A DNA stretch of 64,000 nucleotides. Origin: Desulfobacteraceae bacterium (GTDB taxonomy: Bacteria > Desulfobacterota > Desulfobacteria > Desulfobacterales > Desulfosalsimonadaceae). The stretch's first letter is position 1, and the number at the start of each line of letters is the position of its first letter. This document shows, piece after piece, positions 29,102 to 37,751 of the stretch. The DNA lies in the NCBI GenBank assembly GCA_014237465.1, contig JABZFM010000007.1, positions 1-64,000 on the forward strand. Direction: 5' to 3'. The notes under the pieces are model-generated. The model saw only the letters and a list, made by a program, of their open reading frames with translations. It had not been told where the DNA came from and did not search any database. The position numbers and the translations under genes are program-made.

Positions 29102-29178
29102 TAAACGACTTGCGTCAAAACTACTGCTTAAAAGACGCCTTTCACGCTTCACTTAGGCAGTCGAATAATTGTTAGGCG
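29102..29178 (+). other. attI- or attC-like recombination site
   Basis: ACTGCTTAA (29123-29131) pairs with TTAGGCAGT (29153-29161), and a core site GTTAGGC (GTTRRRY) lies at 29171-29177. It is between the integrase start and the first cassette gene, where attI would be; the opposite core site is degenerate. Confidence 0.5.
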
Positions 29179-29242
29179 ATATGGATACCCCGCCTTATCG
29201 CCACACATAACCAAAGCGGGGCAACAAGGGAGAAAGAAGAAA

Positions 29243-29554
29243 ATGGCTTATACGAAACTTGTGATGGAAAACCCCTATAACGGGCAGATCAAGGAGGCGC
29301 CAGTCGGCTTCTCTTGGACAGTCTTATTTTTTGCATTTTTTCCGCCTCTTTTTCGAGGGGATTGGAAATGGGCAATCATCATGTTCTTGCTCACCATGAT
29401 TACGATGGGTTTAAGCGGGCTATTGTTTATGTTTATTTACAACAAGCTGTACATAAAAGACCTGATAGGAGATGATTTCATTGTGAAATCAGTGGGAATG
29501 GGTACGCTTGATCAAGTATCTCAGAAGCTCGGAATTAACCTTCCGGTACGATAG
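29243..29554 (+). CDS. Integron cassette: small membrane protein, 103 aa
   Basis: Two adjacent hydrophobic segments (about 23-40 and 46-67) separated by FRGDWKW, with hydrophilic ends; similar in layout to small DUF2628/TM2-like cassette proteins, an impression only. Starts 8 nt after GAGAAAGAAG, a weak site. It stands alone between two recombination-site-like sequences, the expected cassette position, directly downstream of the presumed attI. Function unknown. Confidence 0.7.
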   Translation: MAYTKLVMENPYNGQIKEAPVGFSWTVLFFAFFPPLFRGDWKWAIIMFLLTMITMGLSGLLFMFIYNKLYIKDLIGDDFIVKSVGMGTLDQVSQKLGINLPVR

Positions 29555-29574
29555 GTAGCATGACTCGCCTACAA

Positions 29575-29647
29575 TCACATGCACTCGGGCAGCAAAAAGC
29601 GCCGCTCGTTCCTCGCTCTGCTTTTTGCTGCCGGTGATGCGTGACGT
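29575..29647 (+). other. attC-like site between cassettes 1 and 2
   Basis: A long imperfect palindrome: GCAGCAAAAAGC pairs with GCTTTTTGCTGC, flanked by CATGCACTCGG and CCGGTGATGCGTG. Such imperfect single-strand hairpins are typical of attC; the GTTRRRY core is not clearly preserved. Confidence 0.5.
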
Positions 29648-29666
29648 TTGGAATCAAAAAAACCAC

Positions 29667-29695
29667 TTGACACCACACATGATAATGTGTAGTAT
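29667..29695 (+). promoter_or_regulatory. Promoter with overlapping palindromic operator of vapBC
   Basis: TTGACA (29667-29672), 17-nt spacer, TAGTAT (29690-29695). The spacer holds ACACAT-GATA-ATGTGT (29675-29690), a perfect dyad placed where a VapB-type antitoxin would block RNA polymerase. The antitoxin start is at 29724. Confidence 0.7.
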
Positions 29696-29723
29696 ATTGT
29701 GTGAAAAAGAGGAGATGATTGTA

Positions 29724-29924
29724 ATGGCAACAAATCTACAGATAGATGATAGCCTTATTTCAAAAGCTGTCAGACTTGGAAGACATAAAACAAAAAAGGC
29801 TGCTGTCACACAAGCCTTGGTTGAATACATTGAACAGTTGGAGCAGGCAAAAGTTGTCTCGATGTTCGGAACGGTGGAATATGATCCTGACTATGATTAC
29901 AAGGAACAGAGAAGGCGGACATGA
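29724..29924 (+). CDS. vapB: VapB-type antitoxin
   Basis: 66 aa. The N-terminal MATNLQIDDSLISKAVRLGRHK region looks like a ribbon-helix-helix DNA-binding antitoxin (TKKAAVTQALVEYIEQLEQ forms the helices), with a charged C-terminal tail for toxin binding. The start at 29724 follows GAGGAGATG. It overlaps the toxin gene by ATGA. Lies in an integron cassette with its own promoter, the usual arrangement for cassette-borne addiction modules. Confidence 0.85.
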   Translation: MATNLQIDDSLISKAVRLGRHKTKKAAVTQALVEYIEQLEQAKVVSMFGTVEYDPDYDYKEQRRRT

Positions 29925-30364
29925 AGGTAATTGTTGATACGAGTGTGTGGTCCTTAGCACTGAGACGTGAAGATCAAATAAATCCTAATCCCGTTCAAGA
30001 GCTTCGCAACTTGATTCAGGACTATCGGGTTCAAATAATCGGCCCGATACGTCAAGAAATTCTTTCGGGAGTTCGTCACGAGGCGCAATTCAAAAAACTC
30101 AAAAATCACATAGATGCTTTTCCAGATATTCCAATATTTACAGAAGACTATGTATCTGCGGCAAAATTCTTTAACCTTTGTCGCTCAAGAGGAGTCCAAG
30201 GGTCTAATACTGATTTTTTAATTTGCGCTATTGCTGTCAGAATCAAATCCTCAATTTATACAACAGACAAAGATTTTGAGATATTTTCAAAACATATCCC
30301 CATTATTCTTCATCAAACGGAAAGATTCCAACATTCGGATGGACAGGACGGGATGAAAAATTGA
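29921..30364 (+). CDS. vapC: VapC-type PIN-domain toxin
   Basis: 147 aa PIN-domain RNase. The first acidic residue lies in MKVIVDTSVWSL, an internal Glu in IRQEILSG, and the last acidic pair in GSNTDFLICAIA with TTDKDFEIF near the end, the normal set of PIN metal ligands. Overlaps vapB as ATGA. Expected to cut tRNA or rRNA when free of the antitoxin. Intact, unlike the neighbouring integrase. Confidence 0.87.
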   Translation: MKVIVDTSVWSLALRREDQINPNPVQELRNLIQDYRVQIIGPIRQEILSGVRHEAQFKKLKNHIDAFPDIPIFTEDYVSAAKFFNLCRSRGVQGSNTDFLICAIAVRIKSSIYTTDKDFEIFSKHIPIILHQTERFQHSDGQDGMKN

Positions 30365-30450
30365 CGCTTCCCGTTAAAGTCCGTACCGTTTCGGAAAGTC
30401 TGATGCCCGCCTGTCATCCGCGGCGTTAGTCTGCTGCTGGAGGTTGTCTC

Positions 30451-30747
30451 ATGATTCTTGTGATAGGAAGTGTTGTAGTCCAAGAGGGGCGGGTTGCGGA
30501 AGCACTTGGTCTTAACCAATTGCATGTTGCTCGCTCAAGAGCTGAGCCAGGTTGCATCGCTCATGCTGTGTATCGCGACCCCGAAGATTCCAACCGGCTT
30601 GTCTTTGTGGAGCAGTGATCGGACCAAGCAGCGCTTGCCCTGCACTTCAAAGTTCCCGCGTCGAAGGAGTTCGTTAAAGCACTCAGCGCTTTAGCGGCGC
30701 AGGCTCCTACTATGTCCATTTATGATGCCAAGCAGCTTTCAATATGA
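30451..30747 (+). pseudogene. Integron cassette: antibiotic biosynthesis monooxygenase (ABM) domain protein with an in-frame TGA
   Basis: Reading from the ATG at 30451 (after GGAGG) gives a 98-codon ABM-type dimeric barrel protein: EPGCIAHAVYRDPEDSNRLVFVEQ, then TGA (30616-30618), then SDQAALALHFKVPASKEF. In the family the residue after VE[EQ] is usually Trp (TGG), so TGA is most simply a point mutation that truncates the protein, not selenocysteine. It is followed immediately by an attC site, which marks it as a gene cassette. Confidence 0.75.
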
Positions 30748-30754
30748 GGCAGCG

Positions 30755-30830
30755 GCCTAACTCGCTCCAGCCGACGTCGTCCTCGTCGCTTTGCTCCTCG
30801 GCCGCCGCGGCTGAGCTACATCGTTATGTG
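30755..30830 (+). other. attC recombination site of the last cassette
   Basis: Left core GCCTAAC (30755-30761), inner arms CGCTCCAGCCG and CGGCTGAGCTA that pair with an unpaired base, and right core GTTATGT (30823-30829). This is the best attC in the region; the right core departs from GTTRRRY at one position. It begins 8 nt after the stop of the ABM frame. Confidence 0.75.
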
Positions 30831-30967
30831 AGTAAATAAAATTGAAAGATTAAAACAGGGACAGGGGTCGAGTCTGCTCTTGACTCTTGATGTCTGATCA
30901 TTGGATTGTTATTTAATCTACTTTTCTTTGGCGGGAAAAAAAAGTAGCAAAAAAAAAGCCCGCACTA

Positions 30968-32293
30968 TTATTTCACCTGAAAAAACGCCTCATCAAATTC
31001 CGGTTTGTCCTGGTATCGGGCCATGAAAAAACCGGGCAGCATATCAATCTGGTCAAACAGCCCGGAATCCGCTTCTATCCCGGCCTGACGCAATGCCTTG
31101 ACAATGTCTTTCGGGTCCGGCGGGCATCCCTTGATGGGAATGGCCTCCTGGATATTTGGATTGTCTTTATGAAGTTTGCTCATACATTTTCCCAAAAGAA
31201 TCGTCTTTTTCATTCCCGGCGTGGGCTGCATCTGTTTTCCGGTCAACACCTCCACACCGTCCCAGGCTTCCCCTTTCCAGGCATACCGTATGGCAGTCAG
31301 CACCAGTCCGTTCAATGCCGAACAATAGGTGCACATGCTCAGATCATATTTACGGTAGTACAAGCCCTTTATTCCCTGCTTGGCAAGGGGCGTGGGCATA
31401 TTTCCGTCAGCCGAATCACTGTAAGGGAAATCATACGCATGAAAGGAAGCCACGTCTTCTATTTTCTCCCCCTTTACCTCAATATCCGATAAATCCATGG
31501 GACGGTTCAGGTTATTCGCCGCATGAACCAGGTGCGGAACATTTTCCACCGGATGCCCCAGCACATTGGCCCCCACCATGTCGACGGAAAGAATGTCCGC
31601 TGAAGCCAACAAGAGGTTACTGCGCCGGATCTTTCCGTCAAATGCCGGCCCGCGTTCCAGGGTATAAATACCATCGACCAGGGTGAATATGGGAGGCATC
31701 TTGTCGGCCAGTTTGGCGACATGAAAATTTAAGTCTTTTACCAGATCCGCGCTGTGGCATTTTTTTCGGGAGGCAATGTTAATAGTGCCTTTCAGGTTTT
31801 TAATCCCCAGGCTGACGACTGTCTGGTTGTGTGACTTCATGGCCGGTAAATCCACCACAAAATCACTGTTAATGATATCCGTATTAAAATTTAAGGAAAT
31901 ATCATCCCCGAGATCCACTTTCTCAAACGGGCGTTCCATCACATTGATATACTTGACTCCGTAGCGTTTTTTTAAGGTTTCATACCCGAGGTAGGCAAAC
32001 GCATGGGCCGGTGTTTCCGTATCCTTGGGGGCAGCCACGATCCCCTCTCCAATGGTGATGTCCGAAATCCCGTGATCCTTTAAAATAATCACCATATCTT
32101 CAATAACGCGGGATGTGGTAATCACTCCCCACTTGGGAAACAGGGTGGCCTTGGTCCAGAAAACGATATTGGGCTTGATAAACACTTTGGCATTGGCCGG
32201 CATATTTTGCAGCCCGTTGGATAACTCCACTGCCTTTCCGACGGACTCCAAGGGTTTTTCGTATCGGACAATAGCGACAACATGTTTGCCCAT
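30968..32293 (-). CDS. DUF362 domain-containing protein
   Basis: 441 aa from the ATG at 32293, which lies 6 nt after GAGGGGG. The DUF362 core is seen in AKVFIKPNIVF, IGEGIV, FVVDLPAMKSHNQTVVSLGIKNLKGTI and LASADILSVDMVGANVLG. Several cysteines occur in YDLSMCTYCSALNG and GCPPDP, but no ferredoxin CxxCxxC cluster. Family members are often Fe-S-linked proteins of unknown role. It stands alone beyond the integron; the next gene in the same direction is 217 nt upstream, past a repeat B copy. Confidence 0.82.
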   Translation of the reverse strand: MGKHVVAIVRYEKPLESVGKAVELSNGLQNMPANAKVFIKPNIVFWTKATLFPKWGVITTSRVIEDMVIILKDHGISDITIGEGIVAAPKDTETPAHAFAYLGYETLKKRYGVKYINVMERPFEKVDLGDDISLNFNTDIINSDFVVDLPAMKSHNQTVVSLGIKNLKGTINIASRKKCHSADLVKDLNFHVAKLADKMPPIFTLVDGIYTLERGPAFDGKIRRSNLLLASADILSVDMVGANVLGHPVENVPHLVHAANNLNRPMDLSDIEVKGEKIEDVASFHAYDFPYSDSADGNMPTPLAKQGIKGLYYRKYDLSMCTYCSALNGLVLTAIRYAWKGEAWDGVEVLTGKQMQPTPGMKKTILLGKCMSKLHKDNPNIQEAIPIKGCPPDPKDIVKALRQAGIEADSGLFDQIDMLPGFFMARYQDKPEFDEAFFQVK

Positions 32294-32333
32294 TTTCATC
32301 CCCCTCTAAGAATTAATTGAATCGAAAAAAATG

Positions 32334-32470
32334 TGAAGTGACTAAAATTTGAAGTGATCTAAAGTTATGGTTAATGCCTACGGCATTATCAAATTTTAAT
32401 AAAAACTGACCGCGCTAAAAGCGCAGTCCTCAACTTTAGGCACTTTAGATCACTTTAAACTTAACACTTT
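32334..32470. repeat. Dispersed repeat family B, copy 1
   Basis: GAAGTGATCTAAAGTT at the left and CAACTTTAGGCACTTTAGATCACTT at the right form long imperfect inverted ends; inside are TGCCTACGGCAT and CGCGCTAAAAGCGCAGTCC hairpins. The same layout is at 59632-59775. Confidence 0.75.
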
Positions 32471-32509
32471 TCCAGTCTACCAAGTTTTTCATGCCTGCTG
32501 GAATCAGGA

Positions 32510-33415
32510 CTATTTTCCTTCAATAAATCCCGGTTTTCCGAAGGCCGGGTCCGGATAGGAATAAAATCCTTTTCCAGTTTTAACGCCGACATTTCCTTGG
32601 TCAACATATTTTTTCAAAAAAGCAGCGTTGGCCATGGCCTGAGGTTCTTTCAGCACGTTGGCCCAGTAGTCGGTCACCTTCCAAACCGTATCTATACCGA
32701 TGCTGTCCATAAGGCCGAAAGGACCGACCATGGTATGCATCACCCCCATCCACGCCCGGTCGATATCTTCCACGGCTGCGACATCATTGGCGGCAAGACT
32801 CTGGGCGGATTTGAGCAGTTCCATGAGCATGGCGTTAAAGACATACCCGAAATTTTCTTTCTGCAATACAATCGCCACCTGGCCGATACGCTCGGCAAAT
32901 GCTTTGATCAATTCCACAGTTTCCCGTGATGTTCCCTGGTGCGGCATGATATCCACAATATTGTTAAACCGGACATCATGAAAATGAAATGCGGCAAACC
33001 GGTCCGGTCGGCCGGTGGCTTGCGCAAACATCGAGGGAATCAGGGATGACGTGTTAGTGGTAAATATCGTATGAACCGGGCAGATTTTATTAAACTGCGC
33101 AAACACCCGTCCCTTCAGATCCGGGTCCTCGGGCACGGATTCGCTCACAAAATCCGCTTCTTTTCCGGCGTCTTCCGCATCAACTGTTGTACGGATCCGG
33201 TTTAAGGCGTCGGCAGCACTTTGATCATTTAAGCGGCGGCCCGCAATATAATTCTTTGCGAGCTTCCCGATTCTGTCCATGGCTTTATCAAGAAGGCTCT
33301 GCTCCATATCATATAATATAACATGATAACCACTTACAGCGGTCTGAAACCCGATCTGCTGCCCCATGTTACCGGAACCGACAATCAGCACCTGTTTAAT
33401 ATCATCAATATTCAT
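32510..33415 (-). CDS. 3-hydroxyacyl-CoA dehydrogenase family protein
   Basis: 301 aa, NAD-dependent oxidation of 3-hydroxyacyl-CoA (such as 3-hydroxybutyryl-CoA). Rossmann motif VLIVGSGNMGQQIGF at the N-terminus, then FVSESVPEDPDLKGRVF, TNTSSLIPS, FHFHDVRFNNIVDIMP (catalytic His region) and the C-terminal helical domain ending GKGFYSYPDP. The ATG at 33415 follows AAAGGAGT. A perfect -35 (TTGACA) and TAGAAA -10 lie at 33569-33541 upstream. Probably part of fatty-acid or butyrate oxidation; no other beta-oxidation genes adjoin. Confidence 0.88.
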   Translation of the reverse strand: MNIDDIKQVLIVGSGNMGQQIGFQTAVSGYHVILYDMEQSLLDKAMDRIGKLAKNYIAGRRLNDQSAADALNRIRTTVDAEDAGKEADFVSESVPEDPDLKGRVFAQFNKICPVHTIFTTNTSSLIPSMFAQATGRPDRFAAFHFHDVRFNNIVDIMPHQGTSRETVELIKAFAERIGQVAIVLQKENFGYVFNAMLMELLKSAQSLAANDVAAVEDIDRAWMGVMHTMVGPFGLMDSIGIDTVWKVTDYWANVLKEPQAMANAAFLKKYVDQGNVGVKTGKGFYSYPDPAFGKPGFIEGK

Positions 33416-33509
33416 TTTATGACTCCTTTGCCACATCATCGGATTATAAAAAAAGGCTATTTTATTTACCTTAAAACAAAATTAAAATTGAGGCACTTAA
33501 TTTGAATAA

Positions 33510-33633
33510 AAAAACGAACACTTGCTCTATTTATTAAAAATTTCTACGCACGGGACCACTATTTGTCAATAAAAAACGAACAAGCGCTTCAGTTTATAAT
33601 ACAGTTGACAAATCATACAATTCTATTTAGTTT
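33510..33633. promoter_or_regulatory. Divergent promoters with two ACGAACA motifs
   Basis: Minus strand: TTGACA (33569-33564), 17 nt, TAGAAA (33546-33541) towards the dehydrogenase. Plus strand: TTGACA (33605-33610), 17 nt, TAGTTT (33628-33633) towards DUF1015. The motifs ACGAACACTTGCTC (33514) and ACGAACAAGCGCTT (33575) flank the minus promoter and may be regulator sites. Confidence 0.5.
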
Positions 33634-33708
33634 TCAGTGTTTATTATTAATATAAAAACTTGGACGCCAAAAAAATATAATTGAACTTTCCCGTAAGGAC
33701 ATAGGTAA

Positions 33709-35037
33709 ATGGCAGAAATCATTCCATTTCAAGGCATACTTTATAATACCGAAAAAATCAAAAAAATATCAGATGTCGTGACCCCGCCGTATGATGTGAT
33801 TTCTGTCAAAGAACGGGACGCGTTTTATGAGCGTCATCCGAACAGTGTTGTCCGCCTGGATAAAGGCAAAGCAACGGAAACAGATACTGATCAGGACAAC
33901 CCACACACCCGCGCTGCGGCATATTTTCAAAACTGGCTGAAGGATAAAATTTTGGTCGAGGATTCTGATCCGGCATTATACCTTACGGCCGTTGAATTTA
34001 ATGTTTCAGATAAACCGGTTACCCGTTTTGGCCTGATCGCGCGAGTCAGACTGGAACCCTTTGACAAGGGGATTGTTCTTCCCCATGAAAAAACATTTTC
34101 CAAAGTCAAGACCGAACGGCTGGAGCTGATCAAGGCCTGTCATGCCAATTTCAGCCAGATATTTTCCATATTTTCCGACCAAACGAATATTCTCGGGCTG
34201 TTAACCAGTTGTGTTGAGAATATGGCACCTGTTTTTGATTTTAAAGATGATGCCGGACACCGGCATCAGTTATGGCGTATCACCGATCCGTTGATTCATC
34301 AAAAAGTGTCGGATGCATTTAAAGAAAAAAAATTATTCATCGCGGACGGACACCACCGGTATGAAACTGCATTAAATTACAGAAAATGGCTGATTGAAAA
34401 CAATTCTGAATTCACTTCTGATCACCCGGCCAATTATACTATGATGTATCTGTGTTCCATACAGGATCCCGGCCTGGTCATTCTTCCCACCCACCGGCTG
34501 TTAACAACCATTTTAAAAGAGACGCGAGACAGTTTTCTTCAAAAAGCGGAAACCTTCTTTGACATTGAAAAACATTCTTTTGATCCATCAGACCCGATCT
34601 CAACACAGCAACAGTTGCATCAGGAAATGGCGATTACCCCCGGGAAGCATAAATTCGGCGTTTTTATCAAAAACCGGCCGGAATATTATATTCTTAAACT
34701 GAAACCGGGAGTGATGGACAACGTCTTTGGCAGTGAAATCGAGGCGCCTTTAAAGAAACTGGATGTTATTGTACTGACCCGGCTTATTTTTGTTAAACTT
34801 CTTGGTTTTGACGATGACATGTTAGACGATCACGACCTGATTAATTTTACCAGCAAAGAAATCAACGCGATCACCGCGGCAACGACCGGAACTCATGACA
34901 TGGCCTTTATTTTAAACCCGACCACCAATGAGCAGGTGACCCGGATTGCGGAAAAAGGCTTGATCATGCCGCGGAAATCAACATACTATTTTCCAAAAGC
35001 GATATCCGGTCAGGTGATGCGGTCCCTAACCCCTTAA
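33709..35037 (+). CDS. DUF1015 family protein
   Basis: 442 aa, matching the DUF1015 layout: PFQGILYN and VVTPPYDVIS near the start, LPHEKTFSKVKTERLELIKAC, and the FIADGHHRYETALNYR motif near residue 220. Cytoplasmic, no signal peptide. Function of the family is not established to my knowledge; it is sometimes found near serine or lactate metabolism genes. The ATG at 33709 follows AAGGACATAGG. Ends 37 nt before the panC start, same direction. Confidence 0.85.
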   Translation: MAEIIPFQGILYNTEKIKKISDVVTPPYDVISVKERDAFYERHPNSVVRLDKGKATETDTDQDNPHTRAAAYFQNWLKDKILVEDSDPALYLTAVEFNVSDKPVTRFGLIARVRLEPFDKGIVLPHEKTFSKVKTERLELIKACHANFSQIFSIFSDQTNILGLLTSCVENMAPVFDFKDDAGHRHQLWRITDPLIHQKVSDAFKEKKLFIADGHHRYETALNYRKWLIENNSEFTSDHPANYTMMYLCSIQDPGLVILPTHRLLTTILKETRDSFLQKAETFFDIEKHSFDPSDPISTQQQLHQEMAITPGKHKFGVFIKNRPEYYILKLKPGVMDNVFGSEIEAPLKKLDVIVLTRLIFVKLLGFDDDMLDDHDLINFTSKEINAITAATTGTHDMAFILNPTTNEQVTRIAEKGLIMPRKSTYYFPKAISGQVMRSLTP

Positions 35038-35074
35038 ACGGACCCCATCAGACAAATAAATTGGAGAGTCTACC

Positions 35075-35929
35075 ATCGAAACTATCCAGTCATTAAAAGA
35101 AATGACGAGTTGGTCGGACCGCCTTCGTCGGGAAGGGCATTTAATTTCCTTTGTTCCGACAATGGGATTTCTACATGAAGGCCATCTCTCTTTGATGAAA
35201 GAAGGCAAGCGCCTTGGGGACAAACTGGTTATCAGTATTTTTGTCAACCCTACCCAATTCGGGCCCGGGGAAGACTTTGACACTTACCCCAGCGATCTTG
35301 AAAAAGATTTTAAACTGGCACGGGATATCGGCGTGGATGTCATTTTCACGCCCAATAAGGCGGATTTCTACCCGCAGGGGTTTGATACATTTATTAACCA
35401 GGAGAAACTTCCAAACCACCTTTGCGGCCTGGCCCGAGCAGGGCACTTCCAAGGCGTGATGACTATTGTTACAAAACTTTTTAATGTGGTAAATCCGGAT
35501 ATTGCGGTTTTTGGAGAAAAGGATTTTCAGCAGCTGGCGATTATTCGACGCATGGTAAAAGATCTGAATTTTAATATCCGGATTATCGGGCACCCGACCG
35601 TTCGGGAATCAGACGGCCTGGCCATGAGTTCGAGAAATTCAAAACTGACTCCGGATCAGCGCATTACCGCCCTCTCCCTGATCTCTTCTCTGAAAAAAGC
35701 GCAAAACAGCCTGAAAAATAAAGAAAACAGTGCGACCGCTCTGATAGGCAATGCTGTAGAATTTATTTGTTCTCACCCGGACACAGAAATCGACTATATC
35801 AAAATCTGCGATCCCGACACATTAGATGATGTTGCTGAAATTGACCGGCCGGTTGTGATGGCAATGGCTGTAAAAGTCGGAACCACCCGATTGATTGACA
35901 ATGTAATTTTAAATCCGGATCAATCATAA
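35075..35929 (+). CDS. panC: Pantothenate synthetase PanC, with a possible ATC start codon
   Basis: Joins pantoate and beta-alanine using ATP. Motifs: FVPTMGFLHEGHLSLM (HIGH-type), SIFVNPTQFGPGEDFDTYP, GHFQGVMTIVTKLFN, FGEKDFQQLAIIRRM and MSSRNSKLT. Homologues have about 25 residues before VPTMG; here the frame holds them (ETIQSLKEMTSW...), but the codon where Met should stand, 8 nt after GGAG, is ATC (35075-35077). A TAA lies in frame just upstream. The first ATG (35102) would shorten the protein by 9 residues. I give the ATC start as the likelier; 284 aa. Confidence 0.9.
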   Translation: METIQSLKEMTSWSDRLRREGHLISFVPTMGFLHEGHLSLMKEGKRLGDKLVISIFVNPTQFGPGEDFDTYPSDLEKDFKLARDIGVDVIFTPNKADFYPQGFDTFINQEKLPNHLCGLARAGHFQGVMTIVTKLFNVVNPDIAVFGEKDFQQLAIIRRMVKDLNFNIRIIGHPTVRESDGLAMSSRNSKLTPDQRITALSLISSLKKAQNSLKNKENSATALIGNAVEFICSHPDTEIDYIKICDPDTLDDVAEIDRPVVMAMAVKVGTTRLIDNVILNPDQS

Positions 35930-35957
35930 TAGATTTTATTTTAATAATAATAAGATT

Positions 35958-36116
35958 TTGATGACAAACTTGTAAAGAGTCAAATTTTGATGGCAAAGAA
36001 AAAAGCTCCAAATTCAAGATAAGCAAATCATGAGTGATGATATGTACTTGTCGTACTTTGAAGAAACGAATGATGCAGCGTAACGCAGAAGTTGGACTTT
36101 TTACGAAGCCATCAAC
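35958..36116. repeat. Dispersed repeat family A, near full-length copy (panC-metK gap)
   Basis: TTGATGACAAACTTGTAAAGAGTCAAATTTTGATGGCAAAG at the left, GGACTTTTTACGAAGCCATCAA at the right, and an interior GTACTTGTCGTAC shared with the copy at 9681-9853. Confidence 0.75.
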
Positions 36117-36156
36117 TTTGTCATAGCATAAACCACGAAAACCAAAGGAGCGATGT

Positions 36157-37326
36157 ATGACACAAAGAAGCCTGCTTTTTACTTCCGAATCCGTTACAGA
36201 AGGGCATCCGGATAAAGTGGCGGATGCCATTTCCGATGCTGTTTTAGACGCTATTATGGAACAGGATAAAAAATGCCGAGTGGCGTGCGAAACACTCGTA
36301 ACCACCGGACTTGCGTTTGTTGCCGGCGAAATCACCACAGACTGCTATGTCGACATACCCAATGTGGTTCGGGAAACCATCCGAGACATCGGATACAGCT
36401 CTTCGAGAATGGGATTTGACTGGCAGACCTGTTCGGTTCTGACGAGCATTGATCAACAGTCCGCAGACATTGCCCAGGGCGTTAATGTCGGTGAAGGCCT
36501 TTACAAGGACCAGGGTGCCGGAGACCAGGGACTGATGTTCGGTTTTGCTTCTGATGAAACGCCTGAACTCATGCCCATGCCCATCACGTTTGCCCATAAA
36601 CTGACCAAAAGGCTGGCCACTGTCAGGAAAAACGGGTCTATTGATTTTTTACGACCGGACGGCAAGTCCCAGGTAACTATAGAATATGATAACGGGACTC
36701 CAAGGCGGGTCGACACGGTTGTCGTATCGACCCAGCACAAAGAGGATGTGACTTATGATGAAGTCCGGGAAGCGGTGATTGAAGAAGTCATAAAAAAAGT
36801 TATTCCCAAAGACATGGTGGACGGGGATACCCGATACTTTATCAATCCGACCGGAAAATTTGTCATCGGCGGCCCCATGGGTGATTGCGGTCTTACCGGA
36901 CGAAAAATTATTGTTGATACTTACGGCGGCCAGGGAAGTCACGGCGGCGGCTGTTTTTCAGGCAAGGACCCTTCTAAGGTGGATCGAAGCGCATCCTATA
37001 TGGGACGTCATATCGCCAAAAACCTGGTGGCCGCCGGCCTGGCCAATAAGTGCGAAATCCAGATTGCCTATGCCATCGGCGTTGCCGAACCGGTCTCCGT
37101 TATGGTGGATTTTCTGGGCACCGGCAACATTGCCGAAGCCAAAGCAATTGAAATCATCAAAGACGTTTTTGACCTAAGACCGGCCGTGATTATCGAATAT
37201 CTGGACCTTTTGCGCCCCATCTATAAAAAAACATCAGCCTATGGACATTTCGGACGCACCGGACCGGAGTTTACCTGGGAAAAAACAAACAAAACGGAAG
37301 AAATCAAGGCAAAAGCCGGGATTTAG
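36157..37326 (+). CDS. metK: S-adenosylmethionine synthetase MetK
   Basis: Makes S-adenosylmethionine from methionine and ATP. 389 aa with [25 protein letters not shown] at the N-terminus, the [12 protein letters not shown] motif near residue 118, the [21 protein letters not shown] segment and [22 protein letters not shown]. The ATG follows AAAGGAG. Strong and complete. A repeat copy separates it from panC. I see no SAM-riboswitch-like structure in the 40 nt between repeat and start. Confidence 0.98.
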   Translation: MTQRSLLFTSESVTEGHPDKVADAISDAVLDAIMEQDKKCRVACETLVTTGLAFVAGEITTDCYVDIPNVVRETIRDIGYSSSRMGFDWQTCSVLTSIDQQSADIAQGVNVGEGLYKDQGAGDQGLMFGFASDETPELMPMPITFAHKLTKRLATVRKNGSIDFLRPDGKSQVTIEYDNGTPRRVDTVVVSTQHKEDVTYDEVREAVIEEVIKKVIPKDMVDGDTRYFINPTGKFVIGGPMGDCGLTGRKIIVDTYGGQGSHGGGCFSGKDPSKVDRSASYMGRHIAKNLVAAGLANKCEIQIAYAIGVAEPVSVMVDFLGTGNIAEAKAIEIIKDVFDLRPAVIIEYLDLLRPIYKKTSAYGHFGRTGPEFTWEKTNKTEEIKAKAGI

Positions 37327-37435
37327 TGCCCGAACGTATGCTCTCAATAAACCCAGGCAAAACGTTGATCCAGTATCTAACGGGAATAAACTCACCGGGT
37401 AAGAAACCCGGCCTACGGGTTTATTGGTAAAACGA

Positions 37436-37502
37436 TGTAGCGGAGGTCTTTAGACCTCCATTTGTAACTGACTTATATGGAAGGCTAAAGCCTTCCGCTA
37501 CA
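37436..37502. repeat. Inverted repeat TGTAGCGGAGGTC / CCTTCCGCTACA
   Basis: TGTAGCGGAGGTCTTTAGAC at the left is matched in inverse by AAGCCTTCCGCTACA at the right, each arm itself a small hairpin. A second palindromic patch (CCGGGTAAGAAACCCGG) lies at 37394-37412. Part of the 425-bp gap after metK that otherwise holds a terminator and a repeat A end. Confidence 0.65.
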
Positions 37503-37591
37503 TTGAGTTATATGTGAACTGACATATTATAATTCGGACTTATTGAAACGTTACACCTGAACTTCTCAATACACAGAATCAAAGTTAAAAA

Positions 37592-37648
37592 AAACCGCTG
37601 TCCCGGATATTATACCCCTAAGTTTATTCAACGGACAGCGGCTTTTTT
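37592..37648. terminator. Bidirectional intrinsic terminator between metK and mobB
   Basis: AAACCGCTGTCC pairs with GGACAGCGG over 9-11 bp, with TTTTTT on the plus side and a matching A-run on the other side. Convergent genes lie on both sides. Confidence 0.7.
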
Positions 37649-37660
37649 GTTAACATACTT

Positions 37661-37697
37661 TGATGATCCTGTAAAAAGTCAGATTCAGATGGCAAAA
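37661..37697. repeat. Repeat family A, left end only
   Basis: TGATGATCCTGTAAAAAGTC followed by AGATTCAGATGGCAAA matches the left end of the family; the right end is missing. Confidence 0.55.
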
Positions 37698-37751
37698 AAA
37701 AGCGCCACCATTCTTAAAATAAATCGGCATACGGACAGTATGCCTATTTCG

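Noticed and set aside
29102-30830. CRISPR array in the repeat-rich region near the integron
   Set aside because: Repeats here are unequal imperfect palindromes flanking single genes, without regular direct repeats and spacers, and there are no cas genes.
36000-36156. A SAM riboswitch in front of metK
   Set aside because: The leader consists of a repeat family A copy and about 40 nt with no recognisable SAM-riboswitch core.
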